Assembly: GCF_013184775.1 (NCBI RefSeq)
Contig: NZ_JAATVV010000007.1
Location: 186,001 to 250,000, forward strand
DNA: 64,000 nucleotides
Reading direction: 5' to 3'
Source: Martelella sp. HB161492
GTDB lineage: Bacteria > Pseudomonadota > Alphaproteobacteria > Rhizobiales > Rhizobiaceae
Shown here: positions 52,886 to 61,424 of the stretch, in pieces
Numbering within the stretch: position 1 is the stretch's first letter
How the letters are laid out: each line of letters begins with the position of its first letter
Notes under the pieces: model-generated
The model's input: the letters and a program-made list of their open reading frames with translations, nothing else
What the model was told of the DNA's origin: nothing
The model's database searches: none
Made by a program: the position numbers and the translations under genes

Positions 52886-54497
52886 CTCCAACTCTCCACT
52901 GGTAGAGCCAAATTTCACTCAGGTCCTGCTTGCCGTCATTCAGGGAACCGACGAGCTCGACCGGCTTGTCGCCATCGGGCTTGAGGTCGATCGCCAGCCG
53001 CCAGACCCCCTGCCCGTTGACCTGAGACACGGTGCTGTGCACGATCTGGGCATTGGTGGCACTGACATTGGCCTGGACCTCGGTCCCCGCCGGCAGGTCG
53101 GCAAGCGAGCCCCCGGCAAAATCGACGACAAACTTGCGCGTGCCGTCGTCATCTTCATTGCCCGAAACGCCGCCTTCGCCGCTGCGCAGCTCGACGACAC
53201 GGGCAAGCCTTGTCTGATCTTCTTCGATGGAACCCCAGGTCAGGCGATAATCGTAATTCGCCGACCCGCCAGCCTTCGCCGGCGCCTTGGGCTGCCAGAA
53301 GCAGACGATATTGTCATTGATCTCGAGCGCCGTCGGAATCTCCACCAGCGATACGGTGCCGTCGCCCCAGTCATTCAGGGGTTCGACCAGCAGCGACGGG
53401 CGGCGTTCGTAATGCGCTTCCGCATCCTGATAGTCATCGAAATTGCGGTGACGCTGATAAAGTCCGAATGCGCGCGGGCTCGCCTCGCCGAGATAGGAAT
53501 TGGCAAGCTTCTTCGGGTTCTCGAGACTCCGCCAGACCTCGGTTCGGTCGGAACGGATAATCTTCAACCCTTCACTGTCATGGACCCGCTCGCGATAATC
53601 ATCGAAGGCGTGATGATTGGCCGGGCCGAACAGATACATCGATGTCATCGGCGCGATCCCGAGCCGACTGATGTCGGCCCTGAAGAACAGTCGCGCCGAC
53701 ACTTCCATCCGCGTGTTCATGCCCGGCGTGATGACGAAGCGGTAAGCCCCGGTGACACTCTTGGAATCAAGCGCGGCAAAGACCGTCAGTGACTCATCAT
53801 CCGGCTTTGGCCGCTGAATGTAGAAATCCGTGAACATCGGAAACTCTTCGCCGGCATTGGTCGCGGTGTTGACCGCAAGACCGCGGGCGGAAAGACCGTA
53901 AAGAGAGCCCTTGCCGAGCGCCCGGAAATAAGACGCCCCGAGAAAGGAAATCAGTTCGTCGCTGACATCTTTGCGATTGAGCGGGTAGTTCAGGCGGAAG
54001 CCGGCAACGCCGGGAAGATCGGCGCCGGCAAAGCGCGATGGATCCAGCGGCGGCTGATAGATGAAATCATCGGCGGTGAACTCAAACTGCCGTGCCTTGC
54101 CACCGGCAACCTCAAAAAGCCCGACCGGCGTCTTGTAGAGCCAGCCCAGCGGAAAGACATGCATCTGAAAGTCAGAACGGTCACGCCAGATCGCCTTGTT
54201 CGGATCGTAACGGATCGCACGGAACTCGTCATAGCTCAGATCATCGAAGGGACCTGCCCCCGTCTCCTTCGGCGCGACATAGGGTTCGCCGGCCTTTTCC
54301 TTCATCATCTGCGTCAGACTATCGAAGGAAAAGTCTATGGCATCGTCCGAAAGCGTCGGCATGGCTGGCTTTTGTTGCGCCGCCGGCTGTTGTGTCTCAG
54401 CTGGCGCCGGGTCTCCGTCGGCCAGCACCGGTCCGGCCATGGCAGACACGGCGAGGGCACCCATTGCCGTCTGGGCGAGGAAAGTTCTTCTTTTCAT
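52869..54497 (-). CDS. opgG: Periplasmic glucan biosynthesis protein OpgG/OpgD (MdoG family)
   Basis: 542 residues. A signal peptide with a twin-arginine motif (KRRTFLAQ, residues 2-9; cleavage near VLADG) is followed by a Pro/Gln linker and the MdoG beta-sandwich: YDEFRAIRYDPNKAIWRD, FRLNYPLNRKDVSDELISFLGASYFRALGKGSLYGLSARG, and FGLYQRHRNFDDYQDAEAHYERRPSLLVEPL (positions about 360-390). Required for periplasmic glucan synthesis or shaping. It is the first gene of the opg operon; a Tat-type signal is more typical of OpgD, so the G/D label is provisional. Confidence 0.92.
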   Translation of the reverse strand: MKRRTFLAQTAMGALAVSAMAGPVLADGDPAPAETQQPAAQQKPAMPTLSDDAIDFSFDSLTQMMKEKAGEPYVAPKETGAGPFDDLSYDEFRAIRYDPNKAIWRDRSDFQMHVFPLGWLYKTPVGLFEVAGGKARQFEFTADDFIYQPPLDPSRFAGADLPGVAGFRLNYPLNRKDVSDELISFLGASYFRALGKGSLYGLSARGLAVNTATNAGEEFPMFTDFYIQRPKPDDESLTVFAALDSKSVTGAYRFVITPGMNTRMEVSARLFFRADISRLGIAPMTSMYLFGPANHHAFDDYRERVHDSEGLKIIRSDRTEVWRSLENPKKLANSYLGEASPRAFGLYQRHRNFDDYQDAEAHYERRPSLLVEPLNDWGDGTVSLVEIPTALEINDNIVCFWQPKAPAKAGGSANYDYRLTWGSIEEDQTRLARVVELRSGEGGVSGNEDDDGTRKFVVDFAGGSLADLPAGTEVQANVSATNAQIVHSTVSQVNGQGVWRLAIDLKPDGDKPVELVGSLNDGKQDLSEIWLYQWRVGDEKPN

Positions 54498-54707
54498 CTA
54501 CAATCCGGAACATCAATAAAGTGAAGGCCTTGCGGGGCGCTTGCTGCGGAGCAAATGGCCGTTTCCGCCGCCCTGTCATGCTACATCTGCCCGTTTTTTC
54601 CGGACAGAAGCGCTTTCAGGATCGAGGTCGCACCATCTCATTCATTCGCTAAACGCTACTGACTGAACAAGGTTCCTACGTTTTATTTGAAACCCTTTTT
54701 TTTTCAA

Positions 54708-54724
54708 CTATTCCGTTCGAATAG
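54708..54724. promoter_or_regulatory. 6-bp inverted repeat upstream of opgG promoter
   Basis: CTATTC and GAATAG around CGTTC, directly upstream of the proposed minus-strand -35 of opgG; possible operator. Confidence 0.35.
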
Positions 54725-55152
54725 CACCCAAAATCTTTCGCCGCAGGGCGGCGCACGAAACGGCTGGCCCAAAGCGCCAACCGACCTCGTTAACAAAATA
54801 GAAACTTTCGGCGAAACGATGGCAAAACCTCAGACACAAGATGATTCGTAAATAAAAGCCGGTATTCGCCTTTCGGCATTGCAACACAAGGCTAACTGAC
54901 TCGTATCACACCGGAAATTTCGTCGGCCCTACCATAAGCGCGCACCAACCCAATTCGCCTTTCGGCCCGGCGGCAGGCGATCGAGGCGAGCAGTTCGCAA
55001 CGTTTTTGCACGCGCCGGAACCGGGAGCGCCATCGCCGGAAAAATGCATGTGAGGCAGACGTCAACCAGCGCCGGAAATGCGCAGCGCACGCCCGTCTGG
55101 CAGCACGGCCGAAAATCGCAGCCATAATCGCAATTCCACCCCAGAATTGCTC

Positions 55153-55180
55153 TTGTTTCGGCCGGTGGAAGGTGTATAGG
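55153..55180 (+). promoter_or_regulatory. Putative promoter of the second opgG/opgD gene
   Basis: TTGTTT (55153-55158) and TATAGG (55175-55180) with 16-base spacing, about 48 bases upstream of ATG 55228. Confidence 0.5.
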
Positions 55181-55227
55181 CAGCGCCGATATTGACCCCT
55201 CACATGCACGATTGAGAACTCTGGCAA

Positions 55228-56838
55228 ATGTCCATGCTGCGCCGTACCTTGCTGAAAAACGCGGCCCTTCTGACCGGATTTACGCTTCTGCCCGCATCGC
55301 TGCGCGCAGCGCGTGCAGACCAGCTCGGTCAGCAGCCTTTTTCATACCAACTTCTGATTGAGCGCGCACGCGCGCTTGCCAATACCCCCTATATTCCGCC
55401 CTACCAGCCGATGCCTGACGTCGTTCATGCGATCGACTATGAACAGCATGGCAAGATCAAGTTCAGAACCGACAGGGCACCCTTTTCCGGTCAGGCCGGC
55501 ACCAGTCCAGATGGCGCCTATCCATTGGAATTCTTTCATCTCGGGCGCTATTTTACCAAGAGCGTGAAGATGTTTCTCGTCGAGGACGGTGTTGCATCTG
55601 AGGTTAGCTATGACCCGTCCATGTTCGACATGCCGGATGACAGCCCCGCGCGCCAGCTGCCCGCCGATAGCGGCTATGCCGGGTTCCGCCTGCAGGAATG
55701 GAAGGGCGCCGATGACTGGCGCAGCCAGGACTGGGTCGCTTTCCTCGGCGCATCCTATTTCCGCGCCATCGGCGCCGACGGTCAATATGGGCTTTCTGCC
55801 CGCGGCGTCGTCATCAATGCCGCCGTGCCCGACAAGGCCGAGGAATTTCCCGACTTTACCGAATTCTACATCGCCGAAACCACGGACCCCGAACAGCCCG
55901 TCACGATTTGTGCGCTTCTGGACGGCCCGAGCATTACCGGTGCTTACCGGTTTTCCATTCGCCGCGGCACCGATCGCACAAAAGGCGTCGATATGGAGAT
56001 CGAATCCTCGCTGTTTCTGCGGGAGGACATCGAGCGGCTTGGTCTCATGCCGCTGACCTCGATGTTCTGGTATGGCGAATATGGCCGGGAGCGCATGCGC
56101 GACTGGCGCCCGGAAGTTCACGATTCGGACGGCCTTGCCTTGTGGACCGGAACGGGCGAACGTCTGTGGCGGCCGCTGAACAATCCGCCTGAACTGCGGA
56201 TCTCGGCCTTTTCAGACGACAATCCGCGCGGATTCGGCCTGTTGCAGCGCGACCGCAATTTCGATCATTATCAGGACGGTGTCATGTATGACCGCCGGCC
56301 GAGCCTGTGGGTCGAGCCGCTGGCACCGCTCGGCAAGGGCGGCGTTCAGCTGCTCGAAATACCAACCGATGACGAAATCCATGACAATATCGGCGCCTTC
56401 TGGGTTCCGGATGAACCCGCACGGCGCGGCAACAGCTACCAGCTGCATTACCGGCTCTTCTGGCAGAACAATGAGCCCTATCCGGCGGAAAACATCGCCC
56501 AGACGATTTCCACCCGCATTGGCCTTGGCGGCGAGCCCGGCAAGCCGCGCCCGGAAAATGTCTACCGCTTCGCGCTGTCCTTCGATCGGCCATCGGTGAT
56601 GCAGACCATCCCCTATGGCGTGTTTCCGAAGGTGGATGTCACCACCAGCGCCGGCACGGTCATCCGCGCCTTTTGCGAACCGGTGCCAGGCGGCAATGTC
56701 TGGCGGGCGATCTTCGATCTCGAATTGCCGCCGGATCAGCTGAGCGAGCTTCGGGTCTTCCTGTCGATGGACGGCCAGCCGCTGACCGAGACCTGGATCT
56801 ATCAGTTCTCACGCGCGCTCGGCCTTTCAGCCACGTAA
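55228..56838 (+). CDS. opgD: Second periplasmic glucan biosynthesis protein, OpgD/OpgG paralogue
   Basis: 536 residues. Twin-arginine signal (LRRTLLKN, residues 4-11; cleavage near ARADQ). MdoG-fold motifs parallel the other copy: YEQHGKIKFRTDRAPF, AGFRLQEWKGADDWRSQDWVAFLGASYFRAIGADGQYGLSARG and FGLLQRDRNFDHYQDGVMYDRRPSLWVEPL. In E. coli OpgD controls backbone length and OpgG is essential; both paralogues lie together here, facing away from each other. Which is G and which is D cannot be settled without alignment. Ends in a bidirectional terminator. Confidence 0.92.
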   Translation: MSMLRRTLLKNAALLTGFTLLPASLRAARADQLGQQPFSYQLLIERARALANTPYIPPYQPMPDVVHAIDYEQHGKIKFRTDRAPFSGQAGTSPDGAYPLEFFHLGRYFTKSVKMFLVEDGVASEVSYDPSMFDMPDDSPARQLPADSGYAGFRLQEWKGADDWRSQDWVAFLGASYFRAIGADGQYGLSARGVVINAAVPDKAEEFPDFTEFYIAETTDPEQPVTICALLDGPSITGAYRFSIRRGTDRTKGVDMEIESSLFLREDIERLGLMPLTSMFWYGEYGRERMRDWRPEVHDSDGLALWTGTGERLWRPLNNPPELRISAFSDDNPRGFGLLQRDRNFDHYQDGVMYDRRPSLWVEPLAPLGKGGVQLLEIPTDDEIHDNIGAFWVPDEPARRGNSYQLHYRLFWQNNEPYPAENIAQTISTRIGLGGEPGKPRPENVYRFALSFDRPSVMQTIPYGVFPKVDVTTSAGTVIRAFCEPVPGGNVWRAIFDLELPPDQLSELRVFLSMDGQPLTETWIYQFSRALGLSAT

Positions 56839-56840
56839 GA

Positions 56841-56872
56841 CAAAAGGGCGCCACGATCGCGACGCCCTTTTG
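56841..56872. terminator. Bidirectional terminator
   Basis: CAAAAGGGCG pairs with CGCCCTTTTG around a 12-base loop, between the convergent opgD and FKBP genes; U-tracts exist in both directions. Confidence 0.88.
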
Positions 56873-56891
56873 AAATGATGCCGTCTGGACC

Positions 56892-57329
56892 TCAGGCGGC
56901 CTTGACGATTTCCACCAGATCGACCTTGAAGGTCAGATCCTGTCCGGCCAGCGGATGATTGGCATCAACGGTCACCTGTTCGGCATCGACGGCGGTGACG
57001 ACCAGCGGCAGCATTTCGCCGTTGGGCGTGCGGGCCTGAAGCCTGAGACCCGGCTCGACAGGAACGCCTTCCGGCATGGCCGAACGCGGCACCGACTGAA
57101 CCTTGGCCGGATCATGCGGGCCATAGGCCTCAACCGAGACGACCGTCACCGTGCGGCTATCACCGACAGCCATGCCGGAGATTTCCCGGTCGAGGCCCGG
57201 AATGATCTGGCCGGCGCCGATGGTGAATTCAAGCGGCTGGCGACCTTCCGATGAATCAAAGGTCGAACCGTCATTCAGCGTTCCGACATAATGGATACGC
57301 ACCGTATCCCCGCTCTTTGCTTCTGCCAT
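56892..57329 (-). CDS. FKBP-type peptidyl-prolyl cis-trans isomerase (SlyD-like)
   Basis: 145 residues, no signal peptide. MAEAKSGDTVRIHYVGTLNDGSTFDSSEG opens the FKBP domain, with PLEFTIGAGQIIPGLD forming the active-site wall; the IF (insert-in-flap) chaperone domain follows at about residues 70-120 (DAKVQSVPRSAMP... NHPLAGQDLTFKVDL). The His-rich SlyD tail is absent. Cytoplasmic folding helper. GGAAGGAG precedes ATG 57329. Confidence 0.93.
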   Translation of the reverse strand: MAEAKSGDTVRIHYVGTLNDGSTFDSSEGRQPLEFTIGAGQIIPGLDREISGMAVGDSRTVTVVSVEAYGPHDPAKVQSVPRSAMPEGVPVEPGLRLQARTPNGEMLPLVVTAVDAEQVTVDANHPLAGQDLTFKVDLVEIVKAA

Positions 57330-57597
57330 TGATGTGCTCCTTCCTGTTGGTCACTCACGCATCGAAAGGCGGGAGCTTCAAGCCCAGCCGCTGAAACGAT
57401 CGCGCAAATAAAGAGTGTCACAGCGCCGCGTCTTTCGACGCCGGGCGCTCTAGGACGAGCCGACACACATCCTGCGCATGACGACCTGAATGCCGCCCGT
57501 CACCCTTTCAGCGCAGGCACGGCATTCCTCTTTCCTCAAATATCGCGCATCGCTGAAAGCCGGCCAGAAGGCCATGCCGGGCGATGCGACGGCGGGT

Positions 57598-57618
57598 TCA
57601 CCGCATTTTATGCGGTGA
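57598..57618. repeat. Perfect 9-bp inverted repeat in the region upstream of the thiamine operon
   Basis: TCACCGCAT and ATGCGGTGA are separated by TTT, within the 377-base stretch 57330-57706 that has no convincing gene. No U-tract follows. A 65-75-codon minus-strand frame (57450-57674) covers the area but has mixed codon use and no ribosome binding site. Confidence 0.5.
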
Positions 57619-57668
57619 GGCCTGAACGTAGTCATTTCGGCCAGCATTTTCAAATCTTCTCGTCCCCC

Positions 57669-57697
57669 TTGCAATGCTGAAATGACAGGGATACTCC
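57669..57697 (+). promoter_or_regulatory. Putative promoter of thiBPQ
   Basis: TTGCAA (57669-57674) and TACTCC (57692-57697) with 17-base spacing. The predicted start is about 57704, a few bases before the first helix of the TPP riboswitch. Confidence 0.5.
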
Positions 57698-57706
57698 TGA
57701 CCTTGC

Positions 57707-57805
57707 TCTAACGGGGTGCTGCGGATGGTGATCCATCCTGCTGCTGAGAGGCTCAAATGCCAACCCGAGGAACCTGATCCGGTTAAGACCGGCGGAGGGA
57801 TTAGA
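57707..57805 (+). promoter_or_regulatory. TPP riboswitch (THI element)
   Basis: Canonical conserved blocks are seen: GGGGTGC (57713-57719), GCTGAGAGG (about 57743-57751), ACCCGAGGAACCTGATCCGG (57763-57782) and GACCGGCGGAGGGA. The closing helix P1 is TCTAA (57707-57711) with TTAGA (57801-57805). It represses expression when thiamine diphosphate is abundant. The strong ribosome binding site GAGGAG (57854-57859) lies about 50 bases downstream, so translational control is likely. Confidence 0.95.
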
Positions 57806-57867
57806 CGCGTGTCGCAACAGACGCCCTTTTCCCCTTCCATGACGAAAATTAAAGAGGAGATGGCGTC

Positions 57868-58989
57868 ATGCCAAAAATGATTTCCCTGGCGCATCGGCTC
57901 GAAAATCGGAATCGGTTTTCGAAAGGAACGATGCGTAGATTCAATAAGATAGAGCGTCCTGGTGCATCGAGGCACATGCAGCACGCTCTTAGCCTTGCAG
58001 CCCTTACGGGACTTGCCGCCCTTTCTGCAGCGACTTCCGGCTTTGCCGCTGACAAGGTGCTGACCGTCTACACCTATGAGAGCTTCAATGCCGACTGGGG
58101 CCCCGGCCCTGAAATCAAGAAAGCCTTCGAGGCGACATGCGGCTGCACGCTGAAATTCGTCAGTGCCGAAGACGGCGTGGCGCTTTTGAACAAGCTGAAG
58201 CTGGAGGGCAAGTCGAGTCCCGCCGATATCGTGCTGGGCCTCGACAACAACCTGATTGCCGAAGCCCGCGCCACCGGCCTGTTCGCCCCGTCCGAGATCG
58301 ACACCGGCGCCGTCACTATTCCCGGTGGATTTGCTGACGACACTTTCGTGCCCTTCGATTACGGCTATTTCGACGTCGTCTATGACAGCCAGGCCATGTC
58401 CGCACCGCCGACAAGTCTCGATGATCTGGTCCATGGCGACAAGGACCAGAAGATCGTCATCGAAGATCCGCGCACGTCGACGCCCGGGCTTGGCATGCTG
58501 CTCTGGTTCAAATCGGTCTATGGCGACGATGCTGCCGATGCCTGGAAGGCGATGAAGGACCGTGTGCTGACGGTGACGCCCGGCTGGTCCGAAGCCTATG
58601 GCCTTTTTACCGGCGGCGAAGCGCCGATGGTGCTTTCCTACACCACCTCGCCGACCTATCACGAGATCGAGGAAAACAGCGAGCGTTACAAGGCGGCCAA
58701 TATCAGCGATGGTCTTTATATTCAGGTCGAGGTCGCCGCACGCACCGCCATGGCCGATGATCCGGAACTGGCAAAGGAATTCCTGGCCTTCATGATTTCC
58801 CCGGCCTTTCAGGATGTCATCCCGACAACGAACTGGATGCTGCCTGCCGCGCCGACATCAAGCCCGCTGCCGGCGGCCTTTGACAGGGTCGTCACCCCGG
58901 ATAAAACGCTGTCCTTCCCGCCGGAAACGGTTGCCGACAACCGCAAGGCCTGGATCGACGAATGGCTTGATGCCATGAGTGCCCGATAA
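57868..58989 (+). CDS. thiB: Thiamine ABC transporter substrate-binding protein
   Basis: 373 codons from ATG 57868, which has GAGGAG at ideal spacing. Residues 1-36 are encoded by a RIME-like repeat; the signal peptide proper begins at Met37 (57976, [25 protein letters not shown]). Starts at Met22 (57931, AAAGGA upstream) or Met37 are therefore possible. The mature part ([32 protein letters not shown]) and [24 protein letters not shown] and [17 protein letters not shown] are typical of ThiB. It binds thiamine in the periplasm for ThiP and ThiQ. The gene is under a TPP riboswitch. Confidence 0.93.
   Translation: MPKMISLAHRLENRNRFSKGTMRRFNKIERPGASRHMQHALSLAALTGLAALSAATSGFAADKVLTVYTYESFNADWGPGPEIKKAFEATCGCTLKFVSAEDGVALLNKLKLEGKSSPADIVLGLDNNLIAEARATGLFAPSEIDTGAVTIPGGFADDTFVPFDYGYFDVVYDSQAMSAPPTSLDDLVHGDKDQKIVIEDPRTSTPGLGMLLWFKSVYGDDAADAWKAMKDRVLTVTPGWSEAYGLFTGGEAPMVLSYTTSPTYHEIEENSERYKAANISDGLYIQVEVAARTAMADDPELAKEFLAFMISPAFQDVIPTTNWMLPAAPTSSPLPAAFDRVVTPDKTLSFPPETVADNRKAWIDEWLDAMSAR
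57889..57983. repeat. RIME-like mosaic repeat, copy 2, inside the 5' end of the thiB ORF
   Basis: GCGCATCG/CGATGCG (57889-57896 and 57929-57935) flank an inner CGAAAA/TTTTCG pair, followed by the 42-base core shared with 42688-42729 (2 differences) and a degenerate end AGAGCG...CGCTCT. It lies between the ribosome binding site and the signal peptide code of thiB, with the frame kept open. Confidence 0.75.
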
Positions 58990-60634
58990 GCGAAGGACGG
59001 CCCCACTGAACGGCTATCTCACCACAGGCGAATATCGCAGCGCGATGACGACCGGCTTCCTGGCCTTCGTGGCCGTTGCCGGTTTCATCGCCATTGCGGT
59101 TTTTGCCCTTGCCGGTTTTGGCGCCTCGGATGCGGCGGCCGGCATCTTCACTGATGCCTATGTCTGGCGGATCCTGCGCTTCACCCTCTGGCAGGCGAGC
59201 CTTTCGACGCTGATTTCGGTGATGCTCGCCATTCCCTTGGCGCGGTCCCTGGCCCGCCGGCCATCCTTCCCCGGCCGGCTTTGGGTGATCCGGCTGATGG
59301 CCGTGCCGCTCGGGCTTCCGGTTCTCATCGGAGCGCTGGGGCTGATCGGGATCTGGGGCCGGCAGGGGCTGTTCAACGATATGGCCGACTGGGCCGGTTT
59401 CGGCCGGCCGCTTGGTATCTATGGCCTTTTCGGCATTTTGCTGGCCCATGTCTATTTCAACCTGCCGCTTGCCGCCCGGCTGATGCTGGCCGGGCTGGAG
59501 CGGATCCCGCCGGAATATTTCAAGCAGGCCGCCATGCTGGACATGCCCGGCCGCTCCGTCTTCCGCTTCATCGAATGGCCGGTGATCCGCCCGCTCATTC
59601 CCGGTATTGCCGGGCTGATCTTCATGCTCTGCGCCACCTCCTTCACGCTGGTCCTGATCCTTGGCGGCGGACCGGCGGCAACCACGCTTGAGGTCGCCAT
59701 CTATCAGGCATTGCGTTTCGATTTCGATCCCGCCCGCGCCGTCGCGCTGTCAGGCCTGCAGATCCTGGTGACCGGAGCCGTGCTGCTGGCGCTTGCCGCC
59801 CTGCCCCGGGCCGGCGACCCCGGAACCACGGCAGGTCACCCGGGCGTGCGGCCAGACGGGGTGCACCGCCACCTGAAGCTTGCCGACGGCGTGCTGATCG
59901 TCGTCTTTTCCGCCTTCCTGCTGCTGCCGCTGGCGATGATCCTCATCAACGGCGCCAAGGCCGACCTTGTGCGCATTGTCAGCGAACCGATTTTCTGGAC
60001 GGCACTTTCGACGAGCCTTGCCATCTCCTTTTCCGCAGCCTGTCTCTGCCTGATTCTCGCCCTTGCCTTCATCGCCCTGCAGGATAGCGTTCTCGAACAG
60101 CCGAAAGCCGGGCCCGCCGCCCGGCTTCTCGCCGTTCTTGCCTCCTCCACCGGTTCGCTGGTGCTGCTTGTGCCGCCGGTCGTGCTCGGCACCGGCTGGT
60201 TCCTGGTGCTGCGCCCGTTCGGCCTGACGGATTTTGCCGCCCCGCTGATTGTGATCGCCATCAACGTGCTGATGGCCCTGCCATTTGTTCTGCGCGTTCT
60301 TGCGCCCGCTGTCAGAACCCACCGGCAGCGCACCGCCCGTCTTGCCGCAAGCCTCGGGCTGACAGGCCTTGCCCGGCTGCGCATCGTCGACTGGCCTGGC
60401 CTGTCGCGAAGCGCTGCTACAGCCATGGCCTTCGCCATGGCCCTGTCACTCGGCGACCTCGGCGCGATTGCACTTTTCGGCGGTGACGGACTTACGACGC
60501 TGCCCTATCTGCTTTATAGCCGGCTCGGCAGCTACCGCACGGCGGATGCGGCGGGACTTGCGCTCATTCTCGGCTTCCTCTGCCTGATGCTGATGAGCCT
60601 TGGCACGCGGCGCATCGGCGCAGACCCACACTGA
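58979..60634 (+). CDS. thiP: Thiamine ABC transporter permease
   Basis: 551 residues from GTG 58979, overlapping the thiB stop by 11 bases; ATG 59045 (MTTGFLAFV) is an alternative start. It is a fused double permease with about twelve helices: two copies of the binding-protein-dependent transport domain, each with an EAA-like loop ([29 protein letters not shown] and [26 protein letters not shown]). This matches ThiP in the ThiBPQ importer for thiamine, thiamine phosphate and TPP. Confidence 0.92.
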   Translation: MPDKRRTAPLNGYLTTGEYRSAMTTGFLAFVAVAGFIAIAVFALAGFGASDAAAGIFTDAYVWRILRFTLWQASLSTLISVMLAIPLARSLARRPSFPGRLWVIRLMAVPLGLPVLIGALGLIGIWGRQGLFNDMADWAGFGRPLGIYGLFGILLAHVYFNLPLAARLMLAGLERIPPEYFKQAAMLDMPGRSVFRFIEWPVIRPLIPGIAGLIFMLCATSFTLVLILGGGPAATTLEVAIYQALRFDFDPARAVALSGLQILVTGAVLLALAALPRAGDPGTTAGHPGVRPDGVHRHLKLADGVLIVVFSAFLLLPLAMILINGAKADLVRIVSEPIFWTALSTSLAISFSAACLCLILALAFIALQDSVLEQPKAGPAARLLAVLASSTGSLVLLVPPVVLGTGWFLVLRPFGLTDFAAPLIVIAINVLMALPFVLRVLAPAVRTHRQRTARLAASLGLTGLARLRIVDWPGLSRSAATAMAFAMALSLGDLGAIALFGGDGLTTLPYLLYSRLGSYRTADAAGLALILGFLCLMLMSLGTRRIGADPH

Positions 60635-60647
60635 CCGGAGACAGACC

Positions 60648-61328
60648 ATGGCCGCGCATGTGACGCTTGATCGTGTCGAGCTTTTTCTTGGCTCAGCGCA
60701 GTTTCATTTTGACGGCACCATTGATGCCGGAACCATCACCGCCGTGACCGGCCGATCCGGTGCCGGAAAGTCGACACTCATCAATCTGATTGCGGGCTTT
60801 GCCATGCCCGATGCCGGAAAAGTGATGATCGGCGGGCAGGACATGACCGGGCTTCATGTTTCGCGGCGCCCGCTGACCCTGGTGTTTCAGGACAATAACC
60901 TCTTCAGCCATCTCGACATATTCACCAATGTCGCGCTGGGCATTTCGGCGACGATGCGCCTTTTTCCAGAAGACCGGCAACGCATTGACAATGCCCTTGT
61001 CCGGGTCGGACTTGATGGCTTTGGCAAACGCATGCCGGCCACGCTTTCGGGTGGCGAGCGCCAGCGGGTTGCCTTTGCCCGGGCGCTGGTGCGCGAACGG
61101 CCGATCCTGCTGCTCGATGAGCCTTTTGCAGCGCTTGACCCGGAAATGCGCGCAGAAATGGTAAAGCTGCTACTTGAACTCCACCAAGAAACCGGCAATA
61201 CCGTGATCATGGTTTCCCATGAACCCGACGAGATGAATGCGATCGCTGAAAGCCGCATCATTGTCGAGAATGGTCGATTTCTCGCCGGTGTTGAGAAATC
61301 CTCAACCCATTTCAGCAAGGAATCTTGA
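60648..61328 (+). CDS. thiQ: Thiamine ABC transporter ATP-binding protein
   Basis: 226 residues from ATG 60648 (MAAHVTLDRVEL) with GGAG about 7 bases upstream. Walker A GRSGAGKST (about 38-46), Q-loop LVFQDNNLFSHL, signature LSGGERQRVAFA, Walker B ILLLDEPFAALD and H-loop MVSHEP are present. Last gene of the riboswitch-controlled thiBPQ operon. The salvaged thiamine would be used directly or be pyrophosphorylated by the thiN product. Confidence 0.94.
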   Translation: MAAHVTLDRVELFLGSAQFHFDGTIDAGTITAVTGRSGAGKSTLINLIAGFAMPDAGKVMIGGQDMTGLHVSRRPLTLVFQDNNLFSHLDIFTNVALGISATMRLFPEDRQRIDNALVRVGLDGFGKRMPATLSGGERQRVAFARALVRERPILLLDEPFAALDPEMRAEMVKLLLELHQETGNTVIMVSHEPDEMNAIAESRIIVENGRFLAGVEKSSTHFSKES

Positions 61329-61424
61329 AACATATCAAAATCGGGAACGTTGCGGGAAAGACAGCGTTCCGTTCAAAGGGTTCAGCGTCAGCGGGCACAT
61401 TGGATGAATGACACAGGGAGTTCC

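Larger units (their letters stand above)
54498..55227. other. 730-base intergenic region between the two opgG/opgD genes
   Basis: It must hold both divergent promoters. On the minus strand TTGAAA-N16-TAAAAC (roughly 54706-54679) could serve opgG. A perfect inverted repeat, CTATTC-CGTTC-GAATAG (54708-54724), lies beside it. The part 54650-54850 is AT-rich with a run of nine T. A 111-codon frame on the minus strand (54892-55227) is Arg-rich, lacks a ribosome binding site and looks non-coding. No RNA gene recognised. Confidence 0.5.

Noticed and set aside
54892-55227. 111-codon minus-strand frame in the opgG/opgD intergenic region
   Set aside because: Arg-rich composition, no ribosome binding site, and it covers the likely opgD promoter.
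57450-57674. Up to 74-codon minus-strand frame upstream of the TPP riboswitch (contains EECRACAERV)
   Set aside because: Mixed codon use, no ribosome binding site and no recognised family; kept only as a weak possibility.
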